In this document: positions 1-6,621 of the stretch, piece after piece
Numbering within the stretch: position 1 is the stretch's first letter
How the letters are laid out: each line of letters begins with the position of its first letter
From: Tannerella sp.
GTDB taxonomy: Bacteria; Bacteroidota; Bacteroidia; Bacteroidales; Tannerellaceae
Reading direction: 5' to 3'
Length of the DNA: 7,557 nt
NCBI GenBank assembly: GCA_031288935.1
Contig: JAITQL010000009.1
Coordinates: forward strand, 1 to 7,557
Translations under genes and position numbers: made by a program
The notes under the pieces: generated by a model
The model's input: only the letters and a program-made list of their open reading frames with translations
Database searches by the model: none
What the model was told of the DNA's origin: nothing

Positions 1-111
1 AATACGCTCTCGCTTCTCTTTCGAAAGGGACAGGGGAGAGGAGGCGCTTTTGGACAGGTTAAACCTTTTCCCCTTCCCGTTTGTTTAGACCTGTAAAAGC
101 CCCCTTTGCAG
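1..111. other. Leader upstream of the KamA-family gene, with an imperfect stem-loop
   Basis: No complete gene lies here. On the + strand, frame 2 is open from the window edge to a TAG at 86-88 and reads as a plausible charged C-terminus (ending LFPFPFV), so the 3' end of an upstream gene is possible, but 28 codons cannot prove it. An inverted repeat pairs 54-64 (ACAGGTTAAAC) with 83-94 (GTTTAGACCTGT): 11 base pairs with one bulged G and an 18-base pyrimidine-rich loop. No T run follows, so it is not a standard terminator. It ends 17 bases before the ATG at 112 and could act on mRNA stability or translation. I see no TAnnTTTG promoter box in this stretch. Confidence 0.3.
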
Positions 112-1431
112 ATGGAAAAGACGATTCGAACATACACGCGGCATAATTTCCGGACGATACCCCAGATAGCCGTCCTGTCCGGCAGACAGATACGCGAGAT
201 CGAGATTGCGGCGCGCGTCCTGCCCTTCAAGACGAACAGTTACGTGACCGGGGAACTGATCGACTGGTCGAACGTGGAGTCCGACCCGATGTTTACCCTC
301 AACTTCCCCCGCGGCGCGATGCTGGAGAAGAAACACTTCCATGCCCTCGAAAAGCTGGTGGACCGGCAGGCTTCCGAAGCAGAGATCGCCCGCCGGGTGC
401 AGCAGATACGCCTCTCGCTCAACCCCAACCCCGCCGGCCAGGAACAGAACGTCCCCAGCCTGGGCGAAATCCGTCTCAGGGGCATCCAGCACAAATATCC
501 CGAAACGGTACTCTTTTTCCCCAGTCAGGGACAGACCTGCCATGCCTGCTGTACCTTCTGTTTCCGCTGGCCGCAGTTTTCGGGCATGAGCAAGCTGAAA
601 TTCGCCATGAAGGACACCGGTCTGTTTCTGAAATACCTCTCCCTGCACCGCGAAGTGACCGACATCCTCCTCACCGGCGGCGATCCAATGACCATGCACG
701 CCTCCCTCCTCGGCGAGTGCCTGTTCCCCCTGCTCCGCCCCGAATACAGCCACATCCGCCACATCCGCATCGGCACAAAATCGCTTGCCTACTGGCCGTA
801 CCGCTACCTCACCGACAGCGACAGCGACGACCTGATGCGCCTTTTCGCCGTCCTGGCCGCCGGCAAGCACCTTTCCATCCAGGCGCACTTCAGCCATCCG
901 GCAGAACTCTCGACCGCCGCCGTTCGCCAGGCCATCGCCCGCATACGCAACACCGGCGCGCAGATCCGGACGCAGTCCCCCCTCCTGCGCCACGTCAACG
1001 ACCGCCCGGAACTCTGGAGCCACATGTGGCGCACCCAAGTCGAAGCCGGATGTATACCCTACTACATGTTCGTTGTGCGCGACACCGGCGCCAGGCGTTT
1101 CTTTGAACTTCCGCTCGAGAAGTGCTGGCACATCTACCGCCGCGCCTACCGTCAGGTAAGCGGTCTCTGCCGCACCGTCCGCGGCCCGAGCATGAGCCAC
1201 CGCGCCGGAAAAATACAGCTGCTGGGCACACAGCAAATACACGGCGAAAGCGTCTTTGTGTTGCGTTTCATCCAGGCACGCAATCCCGAATGGACAGACA
1301 TCCCCTTTTTTGCCCGCCACGATCCGAAAGCCACCTGGTTCAGCCAGCTGAAGCCCGCTTTTGCCGACCGCTTTTTCTTCGAGGAACAGCCCGCCAGACC
1401 CTTTCTCGCCAAACCCTTCCAGTTTGAATAG
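112..1431 (+). CDS. KamA-family radical SAM protein (lysine 2,3-aminomutase-like)
   Basis: A 439-residue protein from ATG 112; a TTG two codons earlier (106) is a less likely start, and neither has a clear Shine-Dalgarno site. The family uses a 4Fe-4S cluster, S-adenosylmethionine and PLP for radical 1,2-amino shifts in the cytoplasm. Visible are the cluster motif CxxxCxxC (C143, C147, C150, in CHACCTFC), the SAM-contacting GGDP (189-192), the SPLLRHVND and PYY motifs of the C-terminal half, and an AGK (K367) at the place of the PLP lysine in the GGGGK motif of clostridial aminomutase. Of that enzyme's two lysine-binding aspartates (D293, D330), one may be kept in VVRD, but the VVDAP segment is replaced by VRGPSMSH, so the substrate is probably not free alpha-lysine handled in the usual way. 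No EF-P or lysine-fermentation gene is beside it. The family call is firm, the substrate unknown. Confidence 0.95.
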   Translation: MEKTIRTYTRHNFRTIPQIAVLSGRQIREIEIAARVLPFKTNSYVTGELIDWSNVESDPMFTLNFPRGAMLEKKHFHALEKLVDRQASEAEIARRVQQIRLSLNPNPAGQEQNVPSLGEIRLRGIQHKYPETVLFFPSQGQTCHACCTFCFRWPQFSGMSKLKFAMKDTGLFLKYLSLHREVTDILLTGGDPMTMHASLLGECLFPLLRPEYSHIRHIRIGTKSLAYWPYRYLTDSDSDDLMRLFAVLAAGKHLSIQAHFSHPAELSTAAVRQAIARIRNTGAQIRTQSPLLRHVNDRPELWSHMWRTQVEAGCIPYYMFVVRDTGARRFFELPLEKCWHIYRRAYRQVSGLCRTVRGPSMSHRAGKIQLLGTQQIHGESVFVLRFIQARNPEWTDIPFFARHDPKATWFSQLKPAFADRFFFEEQPARPFLAKPFQFE

Positions 1432-1456
1432 CCCTTTTAGCCGGAAACAGCCGGCG

Positions 1457-1505
1457 CCGGACAGGCGGTTGTTCTTGCCTGCTCCGGTTGAGTTTTGAAT
1501 GCTTT
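1457..1505 (+). terminator. Probable intrinsic terminator of the KamA-family gene
   Basis: CCGGACAGGC at 1457-1466 pairs with GCCTG-C-TCCGG at 1477-1487, giving a 10-bp GC-rich stem with one bulged C and a 10-base loop. It begins 26 bases after the stop codon and is followed by T-rich sequence (GTTTTGAATGCTTTTTT). The T-rich side lies on the + strand, so it serves the left-hand gene. It also separates that gene from the convergent editing-protein gene. Confidence 0.6.
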
Positions 1506-1511
1506 TTTGTG

Positions 1512-1943
1512 TCAGGACGCCTCCAGTTTGAATCGCAGGCGCAGTCTTCCGTCCGCATAATCGTGGGTGAGCAGTTTAAAACGGCTGATTTCGGACGTGT
1601 TTTGAACATGCTGACCGATACAGGCGCAGGCGTCGTAGTCTCCGACGCGAACCATGCGGACGGTATCGGATACATGTTCGGGAAGTTTGCTCATATCCGC
1701 GTACTTTGCAGCCTCCGCGAAGCTCATGAAGTCGCAGGTAACGGGCAGATGCCGGTCGATGACCTCATTCACCCTTCTTTCCACCTCCGCCAGTTGCGCG
1801 TCGGTCGGCGCCTCGGCAAGCAGATAGTCGCATTTGCTTTTCTTCCGCTCGATGTGCGCGTTTCTTGATCTCGGACAGCCAAACATCTGCACCATTGTCC
1901 GGTTCAGAATATGCTCGGCCGTGTGCATCGGCGGATATTCCAT
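1512..1943 (-). CDS. Free-standing alanyl-tRNA editing protein (AlaX-like, tRNA_SAD domain)
   Basis: A 143-residue protein from the ATG at 1943 (minus strand). The ATG at 1976 would add 11 residues; the open frame reaches 2033, but that ATG lies inside the promoter and is excluded. It matches the second additional domain shared by alanyl- and threonyl-tRNA synthetases. HTAEH (H7, H11) is the HxxxH zinc motif, and CIGQH (C108, H112) followed by VQNTSEI is the CxxxH motif, written CGGTH in many alanyl synthetases. Stand-alone versions hydrolyse mischarged tRNA-Ala, chiefly Ser-tRNA-Ala, in the cytoplasm. At this size there is no room for aminoacylation or anticodon domains. A tRNA-Ala gene lies about 250 bases upstream on the same strand, which supports the substrate. 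The family is secure; the exact specificity (Ser or Gly on tRNA-Ala, or another tRNA) is inferred. Confidence 0.88.
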   Translation of the reverse strand: MEYPPMHTAEHILNRTMVQMFGCPRSRNAHIERKKSKCDYLLAEAPTDAQLAEVERRVNEVIDRHLPVTCDFMSFAEAAKYADMSKLPEHVSDTVRMVRVGDYDACACIGQHVQNTSEISRFKLLTHDYADGRLRLRFKLEAS

Positions 1944-2003
1944 TTTATTATGTCCGTTCAGTTGATTCGATTCCATTTCATTCGGAGTTATCTGTTTGGC
2001 GGG

Positions 2004-2034
2004 CAAATGTAAGTGAATTAATTCAAAGTTCAAA
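2004..2034 (-). promoter_or_regulatory. Bacteroidetes-type promoter for the AlaX-like gene
   Basis: Read on the minus strand, TACATTTG (2011 to 2004) is an exact TAnnTTTG -7 box. TTTG (2034 to 2031) lies 19 bases upstream, the usual place of the -33 box. A transcript would begin near 1997-1999, leaving a leader of about 20 bases to the ATG at 1976 or about 55 to the ATG at 1943. This rules out translation starting at 2033. The -33 TTTG is one unit of the heptamer repeat at 2022-2050. Confidence 0.7.
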
Positions 2035-2050
2035 GTTCAAGGGTTCAAAG
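2022..2050. repeat. Short tandem heptamer repeat TTCAAAG
   Basis: Units are TTCAAAG (2022-2028), TTCAAAG (2029-2035), variant TTCAAGG (2036-2042), one G, then TTCAAAG (2044-2050). On the minus strand each perfect unit reads CTTTGAA and so carries a TTTG, the -33 promoter motif. The one at 2031-2034 is at ideal spacing from the -7 box of the AlaX-like gene, while the nearer one is only 12 bases away. The array may have been made by slippage. Confidence 0.75.
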
Positions 2051-2194
2051 TTTCCATGCGGATTCCGCAAATTTCAACAATCCCGACTCTGCGGAACCTG
2101 CGTTTAAATCCCTTTCAACCGTGTGACGCGGAAAAGCAATTGGACGACAGGATGATGAAATACGGAAGCGTGTTGAAGGAAAAGGGGGAGATTG

Positions 2195-2268
2195 TGGAGT
2201 ATACCGGACTCGAACCGGTCACCTCGACACTGCCAGTGTCGCACTCTAGCCAGATGAGCTAATACCCC
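2195..2268 (-). tRNA. tRNA-Ala (anticodon GGC)
   Basis: Read on the minus strand this folds into a complete 74-base cloverleaf. The acceptor GGGGTAT pairs with ATACTCC and contains G3:U70, the identity element of alanine tRNA. The D stem is GCTC/GAGT (G10:U25 wobble). The anticodon stem CGACA/TGTCG encloses loop CTGGCAG, with U33 and anticodon GGC (reads GCC and GCU). The variable loop is 5 bases, the T arm is ACCGG-TTCGAGT-CCGGT, and the discriminator is A73. The next bases are CAA, so CCA is not encoded and must be added enzymatically. Anticodon and G3:U70 agree on alanine. No strong terminator hairpin is seen just downstream. Confidence 0.97.
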
Positions 2269-2287
2269 GTTTTTATTTTTTCGGGGA

Positions 2288-2295
2288 CAAAGATA
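2288..2295 (-). promoter_or_regulatory. -7 promoter box for tRNA-Ala
   Basis: The minus strand reads TATCTTTG, an exact TAnnTTTG, ending 20 bases before the first base of the tRNA. A good TTTG at the -33 position is missing; GTTT is only roughly there. It is divergent from the + strand promoter at 2318-2325. Confidence 0.6.
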
Positions 2296-2317
2296 GCCAT
2301 TTAATTGAGATAAACGC

Positions 2318-2325
2318 TACCTTTG
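2318..2325 (+). promoter_or_regulatory. -7 promoter box for the DUF4286-ruvC operon
   Basis: TACCTTTG is an exact TAnnTTTG, placed 25 bases before the ATG at 2351, which leaves a short leader of roughly 15-20 bases. No clear TTTG lies 19-21 bases upstream, so the -33 element is weak or absent. Confidence 0.55.
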
Positions 2326-2350
2326 TTCAAATTTTATCGCAAAATTCAGG

Positions 2351-2671
2351 ATGATCTATCATACAACCTTTCATTTGGACAACGATATTTGGGATGACGG
2401 CCTTCTCTATCTGAAACAACAGTACATACCTCGCGCAATACAGGGCGGTCTGCTCGACCGGCCGGTCATGCAGCGCGTATTGCAGGATTTGCAGGAGGAT
2501 GAAGCCGGCGGCGGCGTCAGTCTGTGCATACAGTTTCGCGTAGAAGACCGCGAGACGCTGCATCGCTGGATGCAGCGCGAGGGCGCCGGACTGCAACGCG
2601 AACTGAGTGCTACATTCGGCGCGAAGATAGCGGGCTTTTCCACCCTGCTGGAAGAAATGGAGCTGGCATGA
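2351..2671 (+). CDS. DUF4286 family protein
   Basis: A 106-residue cytoplasmic protein of no known biochemical role. The opening [22 protein letters not shown], the central YIPRA, and the end with LCIQFRVED, a conserved LHRWM and a final [17 protein letters not shown] match my recollection of the Bacteroidetes DUF4286 family over its whole usual length. There is no signal peptide, membrane segment or cysteine-rich motif. The alternation of short strands and helices suggests a small ferredoxin-like alpha/beta fold, which is inference. Its TGA stop overlaps the ruvC ATG (ATGA at 2668-2671), so the two are translationally coupled and may be expressed in fixed proportion. The start is set by the family N-terminus and by the promoter box just upstream. 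Confidence 0.9.
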   Translation: MIYHTTFHLDNDIWDDGLLYLKQQYIPRAIQGGLLDRPVMQRVLQDLQEDEAGGGVSLCIQFRVEDRETLHRWMQREGAGLQRELSATFGAKIAGFSTLLEEMELA

Positions 2672-3231
2672 CACAGGAACGGATTATATTGGGCATTGAT
2701 CCCGGCACGATTGTGATGGGCTACGGCGTGCTGACGATCGAAGACCGCAAGCCGCGCCTGATCACGATGGGCGTGTTGAAGCTGGACAAACTCGAAGACC
2801 ATTACCTGCGCCTGCGCCGGATCTACGAGCGGATGCTGGCGCTGATAGATGAATACCTCCCCGACGAACTGGCCATCGATGCGCCCTTCTTCGGGAAGAA
2901 CGTACAAAGCATGTTGAAGCTCGGACGGGCACAGGGAGCCGCCATTGCAGCGGCGTTGAACAGGGACATTCCCATCTCTGAATATGCGCCGCTGAAGATC
3001 AAGATGGCCATTACCGGAAACGGCCAGGCTGCAAAGGAGCAGGTGGCCGGCATGTTGCAGCACATTCTCCACATTCCCGACGAAAACATGCTGCCGTACC
3101 TGGATGCCACGGACGGACTGGCGGCCGCTTTCTGCCATTACCTCCAGACCAGCCGCCCTGCCTCATCCGGAAAGGCTTATTCCGGATGGAAGGATTTCAT
3201 CGCCAAAAACCCGAAGAAGATACGCACGTGA
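2668..3231 (+). CDS. ruvC: Crossover junction endodeoxyribonuclease RuvC
   Basis: A 187-residue Holliday-junction resolvase that cuts four-way junctions as a dimer during recombinational repair, working with RuvAB. The frame is open further upstream, but the ATG at 2668 gives the family N-terminus (IILGIDPGT) and the ATGA overlap with the preceding gene. The acidic active site of this RNase H-like fold is D11 (GIDPGT), position 71, and D146 with D149 (DATDGLA), matching E. coli D7, E66, D138 and D141. Position 71 is Asp ([10 protein letters not shown], codon GAT at 2878-2880), where the family normally has Glu. The helix [16 protein letters not shown] and the stretch [12 protein letters not shown] are typical. 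The C-terminus ([11 protein letters not shown]) runs slightly past the proteobacterial length, as in other Bacteroidales. No ruvA or ruvB is in view. Confidence 0.97.
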   Translation: MTQERIILGIDPGTIVMGYGVLTIEDRKPRLITMGVLKLDKLEDHYLRLRRIYERMLALIDEYLPDELAIDAPFFGKNVQSMLKLGRAQGAAIAAALNRDIPISEYAPLKIKMAITGNGQAAKEQVAGMLQHILHIPDENMLPYLDATDGLAAAFCHYLQTSRPASSGKAYSGWKDFIAKNPKKIRT

Positions 3232-3237
3232 GGGAAA

Positions 3238-3262
3238 AGAGAAGGACTGATCCCTCTTTGCT
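3238..3262 (+). terminator. Weak possible terminator after ruvC
   Basis: AGAGAAGGA (3238-3246) pairs with TCCCTCTTT (3251-3259) across a 4-base CTGA loop, with one A-C mismatch and one G-T pair, starting 7 bases after the ruvC stop. The stem is AT-rich and only a few T residues follow, so termination would be inefficient. It is listed because a separate promoter follows before the next gene. Confidence 0.3.
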
Positions 3263-3309
3263 CTGCAATAATGCCGGATCGAATACGTTATAAACTCAAG
3301 TGTTTTTAG

Positions 3310-3345
3310 TATCTTTGCGGCCAAATCCGAAAAAAAACAAAAGGA
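3310..3345 (+). promoter_or_regulatory. Promoter -7 box and ribosome binding site for the DUF2723 gene
   Basis: TATCTTTG at 3310-3317 is an exact TAnnTTTG, followed by GCGGCC, a context often seen in Bacteroidales promoters. At 19-base spacing the -33 position holds GTTA (3287-3290), a weak match to TTTG. An A-rich leader follows, with AAGGA at 3341-3345 placed 6 bases before the ATG at 3352, the best Shine-Dalgarno-like site in the window. It implies that the DUF2723-deacetylase pair is transcribed separately from ruvC. Confidence 0.7.
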
Positions 3346-3351
3346 CAAAAT

Positions 3352-6300
3352 ATGAAACAGTACAAATTAATCAACAATGTATTGGGATGGACGGTTTTTC
3401 TGATCGCATCCTGTACCTATTTGGCAACGATAGAACCGACAGCCAGTTTCTGGGATTGCGGTGAGTTTATTATTTCGGCATGGAAGCTGGAAGTCGGACA
3501 TCCGCCCGGAGCGCCCTTCTTCATGCTGACCGCGAATCTGTTCACGCAGCTGACTTCCAATCCGGCAACGGTTGCCAGGATGGTAAACAGCATGTCGGGC
3601 CTGTGCAGCGCCCTGACCATTCTGTTTCTGTTCTGGAGTATCACCCATCTGGTGCGGCGGATTGTACTGAAAAAGGATGACAGCGAACTGACGCCGGGCA
3701 ACGCGCTCCTGGTGATGGGATGCGGAATCGTCGGCGCACTGGCCTATACGTTCAGCGATACCTTCTGGTTCAGCGCGGTCGAGGGCGAGGTATATGCCTA
3801 TTCGTCGCTCTTTACCGCCGTCGTCTTCTGGCTGATCCTGAAATGGGAGGAAGTGGCCGACCGGCCTCATGCCGACCGCTGGATTGTGCTGATTGCCTAT
3901 TTCATGGGACTGAGCATCGGCGTCCACCTGTTGAACCTGCTTTGTATTCCCGCCATCGTACTGGTGTATTACTACAAGAAATTCCCGGAACCGACCATGA
4001 AGGGCATGTTGGCGGCGCTGGCCGTTTCGTTTGCCATCGTCGCCCTGATGATGTACGGCGTGGTTCAGGGACTGGTAGAAGTCTGCGGCTGGTTCGAGCT
4101 GCTCTTCGTCAACGTCTTCGGAATGCCTTACAATACGGGCGTGTTTGCCTACACTATATGTATAGCCGGCGCACTGGGCTGGGCGATCCGGGAAACGATG
4201 CGCGAGGAGGTGAACGAGGTGCGGATGAAGATTGCCTTCATCCTTTCCATTACGCTCCTGGGCATCCCGTTCATCGGCAGCGGTTACTGGCTGGGCATCC
4301 TGCTGATCGCCGCGCTGACCGCGGGACTGTTCTACTACAAGCGGGTAAACATAAAAACATTGAATACGATCCTCGTCGCGCTGATGGTCATCGTGGTGGG
4401 ATATTCCTCCTACGCGCTGATCCTGATTCGTTCGACGGCCGACACGCCCATGAACCAGAATGCGCCGAACGACATCTTTACCCTCCGCACCTATCTGGCG
4501 CGCGAGCAGTACGGCAGTACGCCGCTCTTATACGGGCAGACGTTCGTTTCGGACGTGCAGCGCGAAAGCGACGGCGTGAACTGCGCGCCCGTCATGAAAG
4601 ACTCTGAGCCTATCTGGAGCCGTGTCATCAAGAAGGACAAAAACGAAAAAGACCATTATTATATTTCCACCTATGCACCGAAATACAAGTACGTGCAGGA
4701 AACGGAAATGCTGTTTCCACGCATGTACAGCGACCAGCCCAGCCACGTCGGCGCATACAAGTTCTGGGCGGATGTGAGAGGACGGCCGGTCAAGTTCAAC
4801 CGGTGCGGAGAAACGGTCACCGTGATGAAGCCCACGTTTGTGGAAAACCTCCGCTTCTTCTTCAGCTACCAGTTGAATTACATGTACTGGCGTTATTTCA
4901 TGTGGAACTTTTCCGGACGGCAAAACGATCTTCAGGGGCACGACGCAAGTATCCTGAACGGGAACTACCTGACCGGAATCGAGCCGATTGATACCTACCG
5001 CCTGGGGGCGCAGAACGACACGCCTTCCGACATTGAAGGAAACAAGGCGCACAACGTCTATTACATGCTGCCCCTGCTGCTTGGACTGCTCGGTATCGGA
5101 TTTCAGATATTCAGCGGCAGGAAAGGCGTTCAGAGTTTCTGGATTACCTTCTTCCTGTTCTTCATGACCGGCATCGCCATCGTGCTCTATCTGAATCAGA
5201 CGCCCTACCAGCCGCGTGAACGGGATTATGCGTATGCCGGTTCCTTCTATGCGTTTTGCATTTGGATAGGCTTCGGCGTAGCCGCCGTAGCCGGTGCGCT
5301 GGAGAAGTTCCTGAAGGCGCCGTCCACCCTGTCCGCACTGGCCGCCTCGTTGCTGTGCCTGCTGGTGCCCGTGCAGATGGTTTCCCAGACATGGGACGAC
5401 CATGACCGCTCGGCACGCTATGTGGCGCGCGACTTCGGAGCGAATTACCTGGAATCGTGCGAACCGAACGCCGTCATCTTCACGAACGGCGATAACGACA
5501 CTTTCCCGCTGTGGTACGCGCAGGAAGTGGAAGGCATCCGTACCGACGTGCGCGTATGCAACACCAGTTACCTGCAAACAGACTGGTATATCGACCAGAT
5601 GAAACGCCAGGCCTACGGGTCGGATCCGCTCCCCATCACCTGGACGCGGGACAAATACATCCAGGGTACGCGAGACCGGGTGTGGATTTTCAACCGGATC
5701 AAACAGGTGGATTTGAGTACCGCCCTGGAATTTGCTCAGAGCGACGATCCGAAATACAAGAAACTGCCCGGCATTGGCCAGCAGCTGGATTACATTCCTT
5801 CGGAGACGCTTGTTTACAAGGTGGATTCGGCGGCCGTGATGCGGAATCACGCCATCAGTCCCGACGACAGCGACCGGCTGCTGAAGGAAATGGTGATCAA
5901 TCTTTCCGGGAAAAATTCGCTGGGAAAAGAAGCCCTGACCATTCTGGACATGCTCCACACCAACAACTGGAAACGGCCGATTTATTTTGCCATTACCGTA
6001 GATTCAACCCAGTTTGTCCGCCTGACCCCCTATTTCCAGAAAACGGGACTGGCGCATCGCATCACCCCCGTCAATACGCAGAGCGAAGGCGGCCGTTCGA
6101 TTGATACGGAAAAGATGTATGACAACGTGATGAACAAGTTCACATGGGGCGGCGTGGATAAACCGGGCATCTATCTGGATGAAACAGTCATGCGGCAGTG
6201 CAAGAGCTACCGGATGGCCGTTTTCGGAGACCTGGCTTCCGCACTGATTCAGGAGGGAAAGAATGACAGGGCGCTGGCCGTACTGGACAGGGCTACGCAG

Positions 6301-6618
6301 GTGTTGCCGCCCGAAAACGTGCCCTACGACTACACGGCTTTGGGCATCGCCGAAATGTACCTCACGCTGGGCGAGAAAGACAAGGGCGAACAAATCCTGA
6401 ATGGCATAGCGGATCATGCGATGCGCAGCATCCGGTGGTTCTTTGAATTGAGGCCGGAGCAGCTGGGCGGCGTACACCGGGAATTGAGATTGCAAATGGA
6501 CGTGATGCAAAACGTAATGATCATCGGCCTGCGCAACAACCCGGAATACGGCGGCGCCTTCAAGGACGAGTTCAACAACTTCCGGATGGCGTATTCACAA
6601 GCCTTTGCCAACAAGTAA
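3352..6618 (+). CDS. DUF2723 family polytopic membrane protein, probable GT-C glycosyltransferase
   Basis: A 1088-residue inner-membrane protein. The first helix (about 8-28) is followed by the family signature SFWDCGEF (D35, E38) and VGHPPGAP (48-55). An acidic pair in the first outer loop is the usual catalytic arrangement of GT-C, lipid-linked-sugar glycosyltransferases. Further hydrophobic segments lie near 82-104, 116-136, 148-164, 176-208, 218-242, 265-279, 291-328 and 337-359. A soluble region follows at about 360-560, then helices near 570-588, 594-613, 625-651 and 660-680, about 14-15 in all. Conserved blocks are QTPYQPRERDYAYAGS (616-631) and TNGDNDTFPLWYAQ (711-724). The end, about 955-1060, looks like TPR helical repeats. 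Human TMEM260, of the same family, is an O-mannosyltransferase, so protein O-glycosylation is a reasonable inference here, with donor and acceptor unknown. It is followed after 3 bases by a polysaccharide deacetylase gene. Confidence 0.93.
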   Translation: MKQYKLINNVLGWTVFLIASCTYLATIEPTASFWDCGEFIISAWKLEVGHPPGAPFFMLTANLFTQLTSNPATVARMVNSMSGLCSALTILFLFWSITHLVRRIVLKKDDSELTPGNALLVMGCGIVGALAYTFSDTFWFSAVEGEVYAYSSLFTAVVFWLILKWEEVADRPHADRWIVLIAYFMGLSIGVHLLNLLCIPAIVLVYYYKKFPEPTMKGMLAALAVSFAIVALMMYGVVQGLVEVCGWFELLFVNVFGMPYNTGVFAYTICIAGALGWAIRETMREEVNEVRMKIAFILSITLLGIPFIGSGYWLGILLIAALTAGLFYYKRVNIKTLNTILVALMVIVVGYSSYALILIRSTADTPMNQNAPNDIFTLRTYLAREQYGSTPLLYGQTFVSDVQRESDGVNCAPVMKDSEPIWSRVIKKDKNEKDHYYISTYAPKYKYVQETEMLFPRMYSDQPSHVGAYKFWADVRGRPVKFNRCGETVTVMKPTFVENLRFFFSYQLNYMYWRYFMWNFSGRQNDLQGHDASILNGNYLTGIEPIDTYRLGAQNDTPSDIEGNKAHNVYYMLPLLLGLLGIGFQIFSGRKGVQSFWITFFLFFMTGIAIVLYLNQTPYQPRERDYAYAGSFYAFCIWIGFGVAAVAGALEKFLKAPSTLSALAASLLCLLVPVQMVSQTWDDHDRSARYVARDFGANYLESCEPNAVIFTNGDNDTFPLWYAQEVEGIRTDVRVCNTSYLQTDWYIDQMKRQAYGSDPLPITWTRDKYIQGTRDRVWIFNRIKQVDLSTALEFAQSDDPKYKKLPGIGQQLDYIPSETLVYKVDSAAVMRNHAISPDDSDRLLKEMVINLSGKNSLGKEALTILDMLHTNNWKRPIYFAITVDSTQFVRLTPYFQKTGLAHRITPVNTQSEGGRSIDTEKMYDNVMNKFTWGGVDKPGIYLDETVMRQCKSYRMAVFGDLASALIQEGKNDRALAVLDRATQVLPPENVPYDYTALGIAEMYLTLGEKDKGEQILNGIADHAMRSIRWFFELRPEQLGGVHRELRLQMDVMQNVMIIGLRNNPEYGGAFKDEFNNFRMAYSQAFANK

Positions 6619-6621
6619 GAC

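Noticed and set aside
85..1320. Long 411-codon open frame on the minus strand, antisense to the KamA-family gene
   Set aside because: It has no family signature, a low-complexity Ala/Val/Gly-rich make-up, and lies wholly opposite a gene with clear motifs; long shadow frames are expected in GC-rich coding DNA.
1488..1868. 126-codon + strand open frame opposite the AlaX-like gene
   Set aside because: It is antisense to a gene carrying both zinc motifs and its own promoter; no family resemblance.
2022..2050. CRISPR array suggested by the repeated TTCAAAG units
   Set aside because: Units are only 7 bases, directly tandem and without spacers; no cas gene is nearby.
2063..2096. Inverted repeat TTCCGCA/TGCGGAA downstream of the tRNA as a terminator
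   Set aside because: Only 7 bp with a 20-base loop and no T run on the minus strand; not convincing.
2056..2262. Small + strand open frame of 68 codons ending in YTGLEPVTSTLPVSHSSQMS
   Set aside because: The tail is the well-known false translation of the reverse complement of a tRNA; it overlaps tRNA-Ala and has no independent support.
2524..2667. Extended N-terminus of RuvC (48 extra codons)
   Set aside because: It overlaps the conserved DUF4286 gene in another frame, is Arg-rich without similarity to RuvC, and the ATG at 2668 gives the normal RuvC start.
4528..5958. 476-codon minus-strand open frame inside the DUF2723 gene
   Set aside because: The + strand protein has conserved family blocks throughout this span; the antisense product has no recognisable domain and no start signal.
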